Part shown: positions 44,187 to 53,486 of the stretch, one piece after another
Layout of the letters: the number at the start of each line of letters is the position of its first letter
Numbering within the stretch: position 1 is the stretch's first letter
NCBI RefSeq assembly: GCF_014203155.1
Contig: NZ_JACHIK010000012.1
Span: 1-64,000 of the forward strand
Length of the DNA: 64,000 nt
Reading direction: 5' to 3'
Source: Shinella fusca
GTDB taxonomy: Bacteria; Pseudomonadota; Alphaproteobacteria; Rhizobiales; Rhizobiaceae
Notes under the pieces: model-generated
What the model was told of the DNA's origin: nothing
The model's input: only the letters and a program-made list of their open reading frames with translations
Database searches by the model: none
Made by a program: the position numbers and the translations under genes

Positions 44187-45500
44187 CTATCCGCCGAAGG
44201 CCCGCGTCGGCCGCCGGGACGGCAGGGCGAGGACGCCGCGATAGGCCTGCCGCACCGTCTCGGCGAAGGTGAAAGGCCCCGGCCGCAGGCCCGAGGCGAC
44301 CGCGCCGATGGCCGAGAGGCCGGGAAGCGGCGCACCGTCCGAGAGGAGATGGCCGCATTCGTCGGCGAAGAGGGCGGCCGGGTCGCAGCCGAGCATGCCG
44401 GCAAGCGCGCGGGCGGCCGGGATCTCGCGGCAATCGACCGTGTTCTCGTCCTTCACCGGCCCTTGCCGGAGCGGCACGAGGACCGTGCGGTCCGTTTCGA
44501 TCTCGGCGGCAAGGCGGCGATGGACATCACGGGCGATGCGGATGGAGAAGTGCCGGTGCAACGGCAGGAGATGGCGGCGATAGCGGTTGCGGGCGGCGGG
44601 CGGCAGGTTGCGCCAGACGACGCCGAGACGGGCGGAGGCCGCATCGACGACGGCCTGCCACTGGCCGCCTTCCCGCGCCGCCGCATCGCTGCACTCCTGC
44701 CGGATATAGCGAAAAGCATCCTTCAGCGAGCGCGTGGCCGGCGGCTGGCCGAAGACGGCGCCGTCAGGGCCGCGGCCATGGGGATGCGGCAGCCCACCGG
44801 GCGCGACCGCGACACGGATTTCCCCGGCAAAACCCCGCGCGCGGAGATCGAGCAGGACGGCCGCAAGGCGCGGCCCGTTGCCGACGAGGGTAAGCGGCGG
44901 CGGGCTTTCCATCGCCGAGATCCGGGCGGCGACCTCCCGCGCCTCCTGCCACGACGTTGTCTCGCGATGGGCAAGCCCGAAGCCCGTCGCGACGAAGACG
45001 TGGTCGAAGACCGCGCTTTCGCCCTCTTGGAAGCCGATATGCACGCCGCACGCCGCCGGCCCGATGTGTCGCACGGCATCGCGCACGGTGCGGATACGCA
45101 CGTCGCGGCGAAGCGCAAGCGCCTCGGAAAAGCGGCGGAGGAGATAGGCGCGGAAGAGCGCGCGCGGCACATGCAGGTCCTGCGGGCCGTGCAGCGGGGC
45201 AATGCCCCGCGCAACGAGATCGTCCCCCAGCCAGCGGGCGAAATCGTCCGGCCGGTCCGGCAGGACGGAGAGGTCGCGCGCGGGCTCGGCCGTCAGCGCC
45301 GCCCCGCCCGCCCCTTCGGCGAAGGCGCCCGGCGCATCCCCGGCATCGATCATCCAGGCCTCGAAGGATTGCGGCAGGCGCCGCATCAGGGCGATTGCCA
45401 CGGCAAGGCCCGATGGCCCTGCCCCGACGATGGCGATCCGCATGACCGGCTGCGCGCCGGCTGGCGTGGCATCTTGCCTTGCGACCCTTTCGAAGAACAT
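44187..45500 (-). CDS. FAD/NAD(P)-binding protein (NAD_binding_9, YdhS-like)
   Basis: The 437-residue protein has an N-terminal Rossmann motif (MRIAIVGAGPSGLAVAIALMRRLP, from about residue 20) and a second dinucleotide site (PPPLTLVGNGPRLAAVLLDLRARG) near residue 205. This is the plan of the NAD_binding_9 family including E. coli YdhS; its reaction is not known. Start 45500 has AGGAAAGGA upstream. It is divergent from the SfnB-like flavoprotein gene, and AT-rich palindromes lie before its start. The neighbourhood suggests sulfur acquisition, by inference only. Confidence 0.75.
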   Translation of the reverse strand: MFFERVARQDATPAGAQPVMRIAIVGAGPSGLAVAIALMRRLPQSFEAWMIDAGDAPGAFAEGAGGAALTAEPARDLSVLPDRPDDFARWLGDDLVARGIAPLHGPQDLHVPRALFRAYLLRRFSEALALRRDVRIRTVRDAVRHIGPAACGVHIGFQEGESAVFDHVFVATGFGLAHRETTSWQEAREVAARISAMESPPPLTLVGNGPRLAAVLLDLRARGFAGEIRVAVAPGGLPHPHGRGPDGAVFGQPPATRSLKDAFRYIRQECSDAAAREGGQWQAVVDAASARLGVVWRNLPPAARNRYRRHLLPLHRHFSIRIARDVHRRLAAEIETDRTVLVPLRQGPVKDENTVDCREIPAARALAGMLGCDPAALFADECGHLLSDGAPLPGLSAIGAVASGLRPGPFTFAETVRQAYRGVLALPSRRPTRAFGG

Positions 45501-45546
45501 GCGCTGTCCTTTCCTCTCAGGTGGGAGGAGAATAGCGCAGCCGCGG

Positions 45547-45579
45547 ATAATATTCTACCTTTTTACTAGAATAATATTC
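45547..45579. promoter_or_regulatory. Repeated ATAATATTC elements between the divergent flavoprotein genes
   Basis: ATAATATTC occurs at 45547-45555 and 45571-45579, and ATTCTA / TAGAAT (45552-45557, 45567-45572) form an inverted pair between them. The second copy contains GAATA-A-TATTC. The site is just upstream of the minus-strand gene. Nearer the + gene, CTATA...TATAG (45681-45697) is another small repeat. Rrf2 at 46848 is a candidate binder. Confidence 0.4.
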
Positions 45580-45764
45580 GCGACTGGAAAACGGCGGTTT
45601 GCAACCCTTTCGAGGCTTGTCCGTTACCCCTCGCGGCGATCCGCATGAAGCGGCCTTGCCGACAGAAGGTCAAAATCAATCTATACAATCTCTATAGACT
45701 ATGATCTTTCTATTCCGAAAATGCCTGTGCGCCCTGGAAACGAATTCCGCAAGGAGGAGACGAC

Positions 45765-46841
45765 ATGGGTACTCTCTCATACGCACCGGACCGAGCGGCA
45801 CGGACCGCCGCGATCATCGCCACGGAGGATGAGGCCGTCACGGTCGCCGGCACCCTCGGCGGCATCTTCGCCCTTCCCGGGGAGGGCGAGGTCCCGGCGG
45901 AAACGGCCGAAGCGCGCCTCGATCTTCTCTCCCGCTCCGGCCTCTTCGGCATTTCCGTGCCGACCGAGCATGGTGGGATCGATGTCTCCAACACCGTGCT
46001 GGCAGAGGTCTGCGCGCTTGCCGCCGCCCGCTCGCCGGCACTCGGCGAGATTCTTGCCGCCCATTTCGTCGCCGCGGAGGAAATCCGCGGCCACGGCAGC
46101 GAGAGCCAGAGCAACACCGTCTTTTCCGCAATCCTCGCCGGCGCCCGGCTGGCAAAGGCTTCCGTTCGCCGCGGCCAGACGGCGGACAGCTTCTCGCTCG
46201 CCTCCGGCGGGCTTGCCTGGCGGCTCGGCGGAGAGGCCTTCTGTACGCCCTGCGCCCGCCATGCCGACTGGCTGCTGGTGCCGGTTCGCCACGAGGGCAC
46301 GAAGGTGACGCATCTCCTGCTTCCCGCCCGCGGCGAGGGCCTGCACTATGTCGCCAACAGTTGCACGCCGGCGGCCGGCGGCGCCCCGCCGGCCGAGCAT
46401 GTGCTGTTCAAGGATGTGTTTGCGGAGGGCGATGCGCTGATCCAGACGGCGGGCGAGCCTTCCCCGCACGACGTCGGCCGCTCGCTGGAACTGCTGCTGG
46501 AGGCCGCCCGCACCCTCGGCGCCGGCCGGCACGCCTTGCAGCGGCTGCTGGACGATGCGGCAGGCGATGCGCTCACCGCCGGGCTCCTCTCGGCAAGGCT
46601 TGCCGCCGCAGAGGCGATGGTGGCCGAGGCCGGCCGGGCGATCGACGCCGCACAGATCGGCCTTGCCGGGCAGCACAGGACGAATGCCTTCCTCGCCGCC
46701 GCCGCGGCGCTCACCGTCACGGAGGAAGCCGCAAGCGCCATCGCCGGCACGCCCGCAACGCCCCCGGCGCACCTTGCGGCGATCCTGAGCGAAAGCGGCG
46801 AATTGCGCCAGCAGGCCCGCCGGCCGGAGGAGGAAGTCTAG
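45765..46841 (+). CDS. Acyl-CoA dehydrogenase-like flavoprotein (SfnB family-like)
   Basis: The 358-residue protein has the acyl-CoA dehydrogenase fold N-terminus (LFGISVPTEHGGIDVSNTVLAEVCALAAARSPALGEILAAHFVAAEEIRGHG) seen in SfnB/DszC-type sulfur-acquisition flavoproteins. It is shorter than typical SfnB (about 400), mainly in the C-terminal part. ATG 45765 follows AAGGAGGAGACGAC. It stands between the divergent FAD/NAD protein and the convergent Rrf2 gene. A role with reduced flavin on organosulfur compounds is inference from family resemblance. Confidence 0.65.
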   Translation: MGTLSYAPDRAARTAAIIATEDEAVTVAGTLGGIFALPGEGEVPAETAEARLDLLSRSGLFGISVPTEHGGIDVSNTVLAEVCALAAARSPALGEILAAHFVAAEEIRGHGSESQSNTVFSAILAGARLAKASVRRGQTADSFSLASGGLAWRLGGEAFCTPCARHADWLLVPVRHEGTKVTHLLLPARGEGLHYVANSCTPAAGGAPPAEHVLFKDVFAEGDALIQTAGEPSPHDVGRSLELLLEAARTLGAGRHALQRLLDDAAGDALTAGLLSARLAAAEAMVAEAGRAIDAAQIGLAGQHRTNAFLAAAAALTVTEEAASAIAGTPATPPAHLAAILSESGELRQQARRPEEEV

Positions 46842-46847
46842 GGCGAC

Positions 46848-47312
46848 TCAGCCGACGCGCTTTTCCAGCTCTTCGTCGTCGATCATGGCGGAAGCGCCGG
46901 GAACGGCAACGAACTGCTCCAGCGTCATCGTATCGAGGATGGAGGCGATGGCGTCGCGCACCTCGGTCATCGCCCGGCGCACCTGGCAGCCTTCCGGGTC
47001 GGCACAGTCCTCGCAGGCCTCGTAGGCCGTGCGGCTGGCACAGCGGATCGGCGCCAGCGGGCCGTCGAGCACGCGGATGGCATGGCCGATGCGGATTTCC
47101 GCGGCCGGATGGGACAGCGAATAGCCGCCGCCCGGCCCCTTCTTCGAGCGCAGCATGCCGGCATTGCGCAATTCGAGCAGGATCGTATCGAGGAATTTCT
47201 TCGGGATATTGTTGCGCAGCGCGATCTCGCTGACGAAAGCCGTTTCGCCGGGCGCCAGCCGCGCCAGGTCGACCAGGGCCTTCAAACCGTATTTTCCCTT
47301 TTTCGTCAGCAT
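46848..47312 (-). CDS. Rrf2-family regulator with four cysteines
   Basis: The 154-residue protein has the Rrf2 winged helix (KGKYGLKALVDLARL...ALRNNIPKKFLDTILLELRNAGMLRSKKGPGGGYSL). Its Cys are at 91, 100, 103 and 109, a spacing able to bind an Fe-S cluster though not identical to IscR (C92/C98/C104). Many such proteins sense iron, sulfur or cysteine status. It is convergent with the SfnB-like gene, six bases apart, and divergent from the ECF sigma gene with a 290-bp AT-rich gap. Confidence 0.88.
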   Translation of the reverse strand: MLTKKGKYGLKALVDLARLAPGETAFVSEIALRNNIPKKFLDTILLELRNAGMLRSKKGPGGGYSLSHPAAEIRIGHAIRVLDGPLAPIRCASRTAYEACEDCADPEGCQVRRAMTEVRDAIASILDTMTLEQFVAVPGASAMIDDEELEKRVG

Positions 47313-47554
47313 TTCAGCCTGCTTTCCACCTGCATGAGCGTCATCCGGACCTCATGCAGTCACCCATGCCGGGCGATTCCGGCTCATTCTAGGCATTGAA
47401 GTACGAAAAACATATAAAAACGGTATAATTTATTTGTGCAGTGCATCGCAAGGACATTGCCCTTCCCGGTCAACCCCTTGCGGCGTTTTCCTGCCATCCG
47501 TGCCCCGGCCGCATCATTTTGCCGTCTTTTCGCGCGGCATCGGCTATTCTTGCG

Positions 47555-47582
47555 GGAACCTTCCGGCAGGTCCGGCATCCAA
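47555..47582 (+). promoter_or_regulatory. Putative autoregulated ECF sigma promoter
   Basis: GGGAACCT (from 47554) and GGCATCCAA (from 47574) sit 12 bp apart, giving GGAAC-N16-CATCC. The same blocks at the same spacing occur before the DUF4142 gene (48297). The expected transcript start is only about 18 bp before the sigma ATG. The rest of 47313-47554 is AT-rich near 47400-47440 (TATAAT at 47424) and holds no gene. Confidence 0.72.
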
Positions 47583-47604
47583 CAGGTCCCGAAAGGAGCA
47601 TCCG

Positions 47605-48294
47605 ATGCCGATTCTGCAAGACATTGCCGACAGCCTTCCCGACGACGGGGAAGCATCGCTCATCCGCCGCGCGGCCGCGGGCGACGCGGACGCCGTCCGC
47701 CATATCGTCAAGGCCCACAACCAGCGGCTCTACCGGCTCGTCCGGGCGGTGCTGCGCAGCAATGCCGATGCCGAGGAAGTGCTTCAGGAGGCCTATCTCC
47801 ATGCCTTCTCCCGGCTTGCCGGCTTCAAGGGCGAGGCCTCGCTTTCGACCTGGCTCTCGCGCATCGCTCTCAACGCGGCGCTGATGCGGCTGCGTGCGCA
47901 GAAGCGCCAGAAGCGCGCGGCGGCGGAAACCCGGCCCTTCGAGGCCGACATCATCCCCTTCCCGCTCTCCTCCTCCACAGCCGATCCGGAGCGTGTCATG
48001 GCGCAGCGGCAGCTTCTCCGCCTCATAGAGGAGGCGACCGACGCGCTTCCCGAAGCCTTTCGCCTCGTTTTCGTCGCCCGCGTCATCGAGGGCCTGAGCG
48101 TGGAGGAGACGGCCGCGCTCCTCGGCCTGCCGCCGGCGACCGTGAAGACGCGGCTCCATCGCGCCCGCAAGCTCATCCGCACGCGGCTGGAAGAACAGGT
48201 CGGCCCCGTCCTCACCGACGCCTTCCCCTTCGCCGGCACGCGCTGCGACCGGCTGACGGATGCCGTTCTCGCCAAGCTCGGCCTCGACACATGA
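47605..48294 (+). CDS. ECF RNA polymerase sigma factor
   Basis: The 229-residue protein has sigma2 (residues about 30-100: HNQRLYRLVRAVLRSNADAEEVLQEAYLHAFSRLAGFKGEASLSTWLSRIALNAALMRLR) and sigma4 (about 140-195: LPEAFRLVFVARVIEGLSVEETAALLGLPPATVKTRLHRARKLIRTRL). A conserved-looking tail FPFAGTRCDRLTDAVLAKLG follows. ATG 47605 has AAAGGAG upstream. No anti-sigma gene is adjacent. The promoters at 47555 and 48297 suggest it controls itself and the DUF4142-cupredoxin pair. Confidence 0.93.
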   Translation: MPILQDIADSLPDDGEASLIRRAAAGDADAVRHIVKAHNQRLYRLVRAVLRSNADAEEVLQEAYLHAFSRLAGFKGEASLSTWLSRIALNAALMRLRAQKRQKRAAAETRPFEADIIPFPLSSSTADPERVMAQRQLLRLIEEATDALPEAFRLVFVARVIEGLSVEETAALLGLPPATVKTRLHRARKLIRTRLEEQVGPVLTDAFPFAGTRCDRLTDAVLAKLGLDT

Positions 48295-48296
48295 CG

Positions 48297-48324
48297 GGAA
48301 CCTCCCGGGCACGCCGGCATCCAA
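48297..48324 (+). promoter_or_regulatory. ECF sigma promoter of the DUF4142-cupredoxin pair
   Basis: GGGAACCT (from 48296) and GGCATCCAA (from 48316) repeat the blocks and 12-bp spacing found before the sigma gene. The start would be about 50 bp before the DUF4142 ATG. Confidence 0.72.
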
Positions 48325-48377
48325 TGGGGCGTTAACCGAAACGGGCGCCACCCATCCGCGGCGCCGAGGAGATCCCG

Positions 48378-48899
48378 ATGAAAACCCTGATCTGCGCGCT
48401 CAGCGCCGCCTGCCTTGCCCTTGCCGCCACACTGGCCGTCGCCGCCGACAAGCCGACCGATCCCCAGATCGCCCACATCGCCTACAGCGCCGGCGTCATC
48501 GACGTGGAAGCGGCCAAGCTTGCCCTGTCGAAGACGAAGAACCCGGACGTCACCGCCTTCGCCCAGTCGATGCAGAAGGACCATGAGGCCGTCAACGACA
48601 TGGCGCTGGCGCTCGTCAAGAAGCTCGGCGTGACGCCCGAGGACAACCCGACCAGCCGGGCGCTCGCCAAGGCCAGCGAGGAAAAGCGCGCCGAACTCGG
48701 CAAGCTCGACGGCGCAGCCTTCGACAAGGCCTATATCGACAACGAGGTCGCCTATCACAGAGAAGTCAACGGCGCGCTCGAGACGTTGCTGATCCCCTCG
48801 GCGCAGAACCCCGAGCTGAAGAGCCTGCTGGAAACCGGCCTGAAACTGTTCCAGGGCCATGAGCAGCACGCCGAGCACGTTGCGGCAGGCCTGAAATGA
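48378..48899 (+). CDS. Exported DUF4142 protein
   Basis: The 173-residue precursor has a signal peptide (MKTLICALSAACLALAATLAVAA-D) and a helical DUF4142 domain: HIAYSAGVIDVEAAKLALSKTKNPDVTAFAQSMQKDHEAVNDMALALVKKLGV, and YIDNEVAYHREVNGALE. The DUF4142 fold is a ferritin-like four-helix bundle with His-rich helices; function is unknown. GAGGAG precedes the ATG. It overlaps the cupredoxin start by four bases (ATGA). Confidence 0.88.
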   Translation: MKTLICALSAACLALAATLAVAADKPTDPQIAHIAYSAGVIDVEAAKLALSKTKNPDVTAFAQSMQKDHEAVNDMALALVKKLGVTPEDNPTSRALAKASEEKRAELGKLDGAAFDKAYIDNEVAYHREVNGALETLLIPSAQNPELKSLLETGLKLFQGHEQHAEHVAAGLK

Positions 48900-49225
48900 C
48901 CGCCCTTCTCAACCGGCGCCAGTTGCTGGCGGCGGGCGCGGCCGTGCTTGCCGGCGGCACGCTCGCCCGCGCCCACAACGGCACGGTCCATGTGACGATC
49001 GACAAGCTCGCCTTCCAGCCTGCGGAAATCGAGGTGAAGGCCGGCGAGACGATCGAATGGACCAACAGGGATCCCTTCGCCCACACCGCCACCGTCAAGG
49101 GCGGCTGGGAGGTGTCCATCCCGCCCGGCAAGTCGGCAACCCATGTCGTGACCGCCGACGACAGTGTGGACTATTACTGCCGCTTCCATCCCAACATGAC
49201 GGGCAGGATCAAGGTCATCGCCTGA
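48896..49225 (+). CDS. Exported cupredoxin (amicyanin/plastocyanin-like)
   Basis: The 109-residue protein starts with a twin-arginine-like leader (NRRQLLAAGAAVLAGGTLARA) and then a plastocyanin-like domain. Type 1 copper ligands are His63 (FAHTATV), Cys95, His98 and Met101 (YYCRFHPNMTG). Co-translation with DUF4142 under an ECF promoter suggests a periplasmic redox or copper-stress role. It is distinct in sequence from the pseudoazurin at 20981. Confidence 0.88.
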   Translation: MTALLNRRQLLAAGAAVLAGGTLARAHNGTVHVTIDKLAFQPAEIEVKAGETIEWTNRDPFAHTATVKGGWEVSIPPGKSATHVVTADDSVDYYCRFHPNMTGRIKVIA

Positions 49226-49365
49226 CAGCGCTTGCCCGCCGCGTGCACTCCGCGCGGCGGTCTCCCATGGCCGCTTTCCCGCCCCCTCCTTGGCCGAAGG
49301 GAGGGCGTGATGAAAGCAAAAGGCCGTGATAGGGTCGCGCGGAACGATCCTGGAGTGTGAGCGGA

Positions 49366-51492
49366 ATGAGCGAGAAGACGTTGAAGGACTGGGAAGCGCT
49401 GGCCGAGAAGGAGCTGCGCGCCGCGCCCGGAACGCTCGACTGGCAGACGCCGGAAGGCATAACCGTCAAGCCCGTCTATACCGCGGAGGACCTTGAAGGC
49501 GTCGACCACCTCGGCTCGCTCCCGGGCTTCTCTCCCTTCGTGCGCGGGCCGCGCGCCACCATGTATGCCGGCCGGCCCTGGACGATCCGCCAATATGCCG
49601 GCTTCTCGACGGCCGAGGCCTCCAACGCCTTCTACCGCAAGGCGCTCGCCGCCGGCCAGCAGGGCGTTTCTGTCGCCTTCGACCTTGCCACCCACCGCGG
49701 CTATGACAGCGACCATCCCCGCGTCGTCGGCGATGTCGGCAAGGCGGGCGTCGCCATCGACAGCGTGGAGGACATGAAGATCCTCTTCTCCGGCATCCCG
49801 CTGGAAAAGGTCTCCGTCTCCATGACGATGAACGGCGCGGTGATCCCGATCCTCGCGAGCTTCATCGTCGCCGGAGAGGAGCAGGGCGTGCCGCGGGAGG
49901 CGCTCTCCGGGACCATCCAGAACGACATCCTCAAGGAGTTCATGGTCCGCAACACCTATATCTACCCGCCCGCGCCCTCGATGCGGATCGTCGCCGACAT
50001 CATCGACTACACGGCGCGCGAGATGCCCAAGTTCAACTCCATCTCGATCTCCGGCTACCACATGCAGGAGGCCGGCGCGACGCTCACGCAGGAGCTCGCC
50101 TTCACCATCGCCGACGGACGCGAATATGTCCGCGCCGCCATCGCCAAGGGCCTCGATGTCGACGATTTCGCCGGCCGCCTCTCCTTCTTCTTCGCCATCG
50201 GCATGAACTTCTTCATGGAGGCGGCCAAGCTGCGCGCCGCGCGCCTGCTCTGGGACCGCGTCATGGACGAGTTCCAGCCGAAGAAGGCCTCCTCGCGCAT
50301 GCTGCGCACCCACTGTCAGACCTCCGGCGTCTCGCTGCAGGAGCAGGACCCCTACAACAACATCGTGCGCACCGCCTTCGAGGCGATGTCCGCCGCGCTC
50401 GGCGGCACGCAGTCGCTGCACACCAATTCCTTCGACGAGGCCATCGCGCTTCCGACGGAGTTTTCCGCCCGCATCGCCCGCAACACCCAGCTCATCCTCC
50501 AGCACGAGACGGGCGTGACGAAGGTGGTCGACCCGCTCGCCGGCTCCTACTATGTCGAAAGCCTCACGCATGAGCTTGCCGAGAAGGCCTGGGCTCTCAT
50601 GGGAGAGGTGGAGGCGATGGGCGGCATGACGAAAGCCGTCATCGAGGGCCTGCCGAAGCGGCTGATCGAGGAGGCCGCCACGCGCCGTCAGGCCGCCGTC
50701 GACCGCGGCGACGAGGTCATCGTCGGCGTCAACAAATACCGCCTCGAGGACGAGCAGCCGATCGACATCCTGGAGATCGACAATTCCGCCGTGCGCGCCG
50801 CGCAGATCAAGCGGCTGGACGAGATCCGCCGCCGCCGCGACGGTGCAGCGGTGGCCGGGGCGCTCGCCGGGCTGGAAGCCGTCGCGAAGACCGGCCAGGG
50901 CAACCTCCTCGAAGCCGCCGTCGCGGCCGCGCGGGCGCGCGCGACGGTGGGCGAGATTTCCGACGCCATGCGCCGCGCCTTCGGCGACCATGCGGCGGTG
51001 CCCGACGTCGTCGGCGACATCTACGGCCCGGCCTATGGCGACGACCCGGAATACAGGACGCTCGCCGGCCGCATCGCCGCGCGCGCGGCGAAACCGAAGA
51101 TCATGGTGGCCAAGCTCGGCCAGGACGGCCATGACCGCGGCGCCAAGGTCATCGCCTCGGCCTTCGGCGATCTCGGCTTCGACGTCACCGTCGGCCCGCT
51201 GTTCCAGACGCCGGAGGAGGCGGCCGACCTTGCCGTTTCCGGGAAGGTGCAGGTCGTCGGCATGTCCTCGCTCGCCGCCGGGCACAAGACGCTGGCCCCG
51301 GCGCTGGTCGAAGCGCTCCGCAAGCGCGGGGCGGAGAATATCGTGGTTGTCGTCGGCGGCGTCATTCCGCGGCAGGACTACGATTTCCTGCTGGAGAACG
51401 GCGTATCGGCCGTCTTCGGCCCCGGCACGAACGTGCTCGATGCGGCCAATGCCGTGCTCGACCTCGTGGACGGCCGGATTCGCAACCAGTAA
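49366..51492 (+). CDS. Methylmalonyl-CoA mutase, single-chain (BhbA/ScpA)
   Basis: This B12 enzyme interconverts (R)-methylmalonyl-CoA and succinyl-CoA for propionate and polyhydroxybutyrate-linked carbon flow. The 708-residue chain has the TIM-barrel domain ([63 protein letters not shown]) and a C-terminal cobalamin domain with [10 protein letters not shown], where His589 binds cobalt. ATG 49366 is used; a GTG nine bases earlier is possible because GGAG precedes both. Known in Sinorhizobium meliloti as bhbA. No MeaB-type chaperone is nearby. Confidence 0.95.
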   Translation: MSEKTLKDWEALAEKELRAAPGTLDWQTPEGITVKPVYTAEDLEGVDHLGSLPGFSPFVRGPRATMYAGRPWTIRQYAGFSTAEASNAFYRKALAAGQQGVSVAFDLATHRGYDSDHPRVVGDVGKAGVAIDSVEDMKILFSGIPLEKVSVSMTMNGAVIPILASFIVAGEEQGVPREALSGTIQNDILKEFMVRNTYIYPPAPSMRIVADIIDYTAREMPKFNSISISGYHMQEAGATLTQELAFTIADGREYVRAAIAKGLDVDDFAGRLSFFFAIGMNFFMEAAKLRAARLLWDRVMDEFQPKKASSRMLRTHCQTSGVSLQEQDPYNNIVRTAFEAMSAALGGTQSLHTNSFDEAIALPTEFSARIARNTQLILQHETGVTKVVDPLAGSYYVESLTHELAEKAWALMGEVEAMGGMTKAVIEGLPKRLIEEAATRRQAAVDRGDEVIVGVNKYRLEDEQPIDILEIDNSAVRAAQIKRLDEIRRRRDGAAVAGALAGLEAVAKTGQGNLLEAAVAAARARATVGEISDAMRRAFGDHAAVPDVVGDIYGPAYGDDPEYRTLAGRIAARAAKPKIMVAKLGQDGHDRGAKVIASAFGDLGFDVTVGPLFQTPEEAADLAVSGKVQVVGMSSLAAGHKTLAPALVEALRKRGAENIVVVVGGVIPRQDYDFLLENGVSAVFGPGTNVLDAANAVLDLVDGRIRNQ

Positions 51493-51498
51493 AGACGG

Positions 51499-52563
51499 TC
51501 AGTTCAGCCGCGCTTCCGTCTCGGCGTCGAAGACGTGGAAGGAGGCGGGATCGACATGAAGGGTGACGTCATCGCCCGCCTCGACGCGCGCGGCTGCCGG
51601 CAGGGCGGCCACGATGCGCTGCCCGCCGACCGAGGCCGTGACGATGCGCTCCGGCCCGGTAAGCTCGGCGACCTCGCAGCGCGCCGAAAAGCCGATCCCC
51701 TCGCCCGCCTGCCCCACCGCCTCGGGGCGGACGCCGAGCACGAGCCGGCGTCCCGCGGGAACGGCCTCCAGCCCCGGCAAGGCAAGTGCGATCCCGGTCC
51801 CGTCGACCGTCACCCGGCCGGCCTGCGCGGTCGCGGCAAGAAGGTTCATCGGCGGCGCGCCGACGAAGGTGGCGACATAGAGCGTCGCCGGGCGGTTGTA
51901 GATCTCTTCCGGCGTGCCGAGCTGCTCGATGCGCCCGTTGCGCATGACGGCGATGCGGGTCGCCAGCGTCATTGCCTCGATCTGGTCGTGCGTGACATAG
52001 ACCACGGTGGTCTTCGTCAACTGGTGCAGGCGCTTCAGCTCCGTGCGCATCTCCATGCGCAGCTTGGCGTCGAGGTTCGACAGGGGCTCGTCGAACAGGA
52101 AGATCTTCGGATTGCGCACGAGCGCGCGGCCGATCGCCACGCGCTGGCGCTGGCCGCCGGAAAGCTGGGCCGGCTTGCGCTCCAGCAGGGTCTCGATCTG
52201 CAGCAGCCTTGCCGTCTCGTGCACGGCCCTGTCGCGCTCGGCCGCGCCGACCTTGCGCATTTCCAGCCCGAAGCCGATGTTCCGATGCACGGTCAGATTG
52301 GGATAGAGCGCATAGGACTGGAACACCATGGCGATGTCGCGGTCCTTCGGATGCATCCCGACGATGGAGCGCCCGTCGATGCGGATATCGCCGCTCGTCG
52401 GCTCGGCAAGGCCGGCGATGATGTTGAGCAGCGTGGACTTGCCGCAACCCGACGCGCCGAGCAGCACGAGGAATTCCCCGCTCGCAAGGTCGATGTTGAT
52501 GCCCTTCAACGTCTCGATGGCGCCGTAGCTCTTGCGGATGGCGTCTATGGTCAGCGTGCTCAT
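51499..52563 (-). CDS. Sugar ABC transporter ATP-binding protein (UgpC/MalK type)
   Basis: The 354-residue protein has Walker A GASGCGKST, signature LSGGQRQRV, Walker B IFLFDEPLSNLDAKLR and the regulatory TOBE region at the C-terminus (LVLGVRPEAVGQAGEGIGF). It is the last gene of the CUT1 operon, overlapping the PfkB gene by four bases. Substrate is a sugar or sugar-like compound, not identified. Confidence 0.92.
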   Translation of the reverse strand: MSTLTIDAIRKSYGAIETLKGINIDLASGEFLVLLGASGCGKSTLLNIIAGLAEPTSGDIRIDGRSIVGMHPKDRDIAMVFQSYALYPNLTVHRNIGFGLEMRKVGAAERDRAVHETARLLQIETLLERKPAQLSGGQRQRVAIGRALVRNPKIFLFDEPLSNLDAKLRMEMRTELKRLHQLTKTTVVYVTHDQIEAMTLATRIAVMRNGRIEQLGTPEEIYNRPATLYVATFVGAPPMNLLAATAQAGRVTVDGTGIALALPGLEAVPAGRRLVLGVRPEAVGQAGEGIGFSARCEVAELTGPERIVTASVGGQRIVAALPAAARVEAGDDVTLHVDPASFHVFDAETEARLN

Positions 52564-53483
52564 GCCGGGATTTCCTGCGTGTCCGGCGCATAGCGCCGCG
52601 GATGGGTGGAAATGGCGCGCGAAGCGATGCGGGTGCCCACGGCAAGGCTCGCCGCCAGCCCCTCGCCGGCCGCATAGGCAGCAAGGAAGCCGGCATTGAA
52701 CACGTCGCCCGCGCCGATCGTATCGACCACCGCAACCGGCGGCGCTTCGGCGTGCAAAAGCCGGCCTTGCGGATCGACGGCCAGCACACCCTTCGGCCCG
52801 CATTTCACGACGGCGATCGCACCGTCCGGCATGCCCTGCCGAAGGATGCGCCCCGCCTCGGCGGGGTCGGCCACCTCCGCAAGGCTGGTCGTCTCCACCT
52901 CGTTGAGAAGCGCGATGCGGCAGCGTGACAGCCAGCGTTTCGCCGCCGTTTTGTTGGCCGCCGTCCAGCCGGCGAGCGGCCAGCCCGTATCGAGCGCGAC
53001 GGCGATGCCGTGACGATCCGCCCAGTCGAAGAGCGCGTCGTATTCCTCCACCAGCCGGTCTGTGAGGAAGGAGCCGCACAGGAGCGCGATGCCGCCGGCA
53101 AGGCGCGGCCCGTCCAGCACGGCGAAGACATCCTCCAGGCTGAACAGCGGAAGGTGGCCGCGCGTGGTGAAGAAGGTGCGCTCGCCGTCCGGGTGGGTGA
53201 TGCCGACGGAGAGCGTCGTGCTCTCGCCGTGCACCGGCCATTTCCGGGCGTGATCGCCGAAGCTGCCGGCAAGCCACGTCCCGAAACTGTCGGCGCCGAT
53301 GCTCGCCGCCATCTCGAAGGGCGTGCCGAGCGCCATCAGGGCGAGCGCCGCGTTGCCGGCCGAGCCGCCGGGGCGCAATTCGTCATGGTCGACGATGATC
53401 TCGGTGCCCGGCTGCGGCCACGGCGCGGCAGGCCCCATGATCAGGTCGACATTGACGTTTCCGATGACGGCAAGCGGTCTCAC
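52560..53483 (-). CDS. PfkB-family carbohydrate kinase
   Basis: The 307-residue protein has PfkB signature 1 (GGSAGNAALALMALGTPFEMAASIGADSFG) and signature 2 with the catalytic Asp (VVDTIGAGDVFNAGFLAA). It lies between the permease and ATPase genes of the ABC operon and presumably phosphorylates the imported sugar. Which sugar (ribose, fructose, ketodeoxy acid, nucleoside) cannot be told from the sequence. Confidence 0.9.
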   Translation of the reverse strand: MRPLAVIGNVNVDLIMGPAAPWPQPGTEIIVDHDELRPGGSAGNAALALMALGTPFEMAASIGADSFGTWLAGSFGDHARKWPVHGESTTLSVGITHPDGERTFFTTRGHLPLFSLEDVFAVLDGPRLAGGIALLCGSFLTDRLVEEYDALFDWADRHGIAVALDTGWPLAGWTAANKTAAKRWLSRCRIALLNEVETTSLAEVADPAEAGRILRQGMPDGAIAVVKCGPKGVLAVDPQGRLLHAEAPPVAVVDTIGAGDVFNAGFLAAYAAGEGLAASLAVGTRIASRAISTHPRRYAPDTQEIPA

Positions 53484-53486
53484 ACG

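Noticed and set aside
49236-49260. GC stem CCGCCGCG / CGCGGCGG after the cupredoxin gene as a terminator
   Set aside because: No T run follows and the stem is only 8 bp in a GC-rich region, so a terminator call is not supported.
49174-51285. 703-codon open frame on the minus strand
   Set aside because: Antisense of methylmalonyl-CoA mutase; the sense gene has all domains in order.
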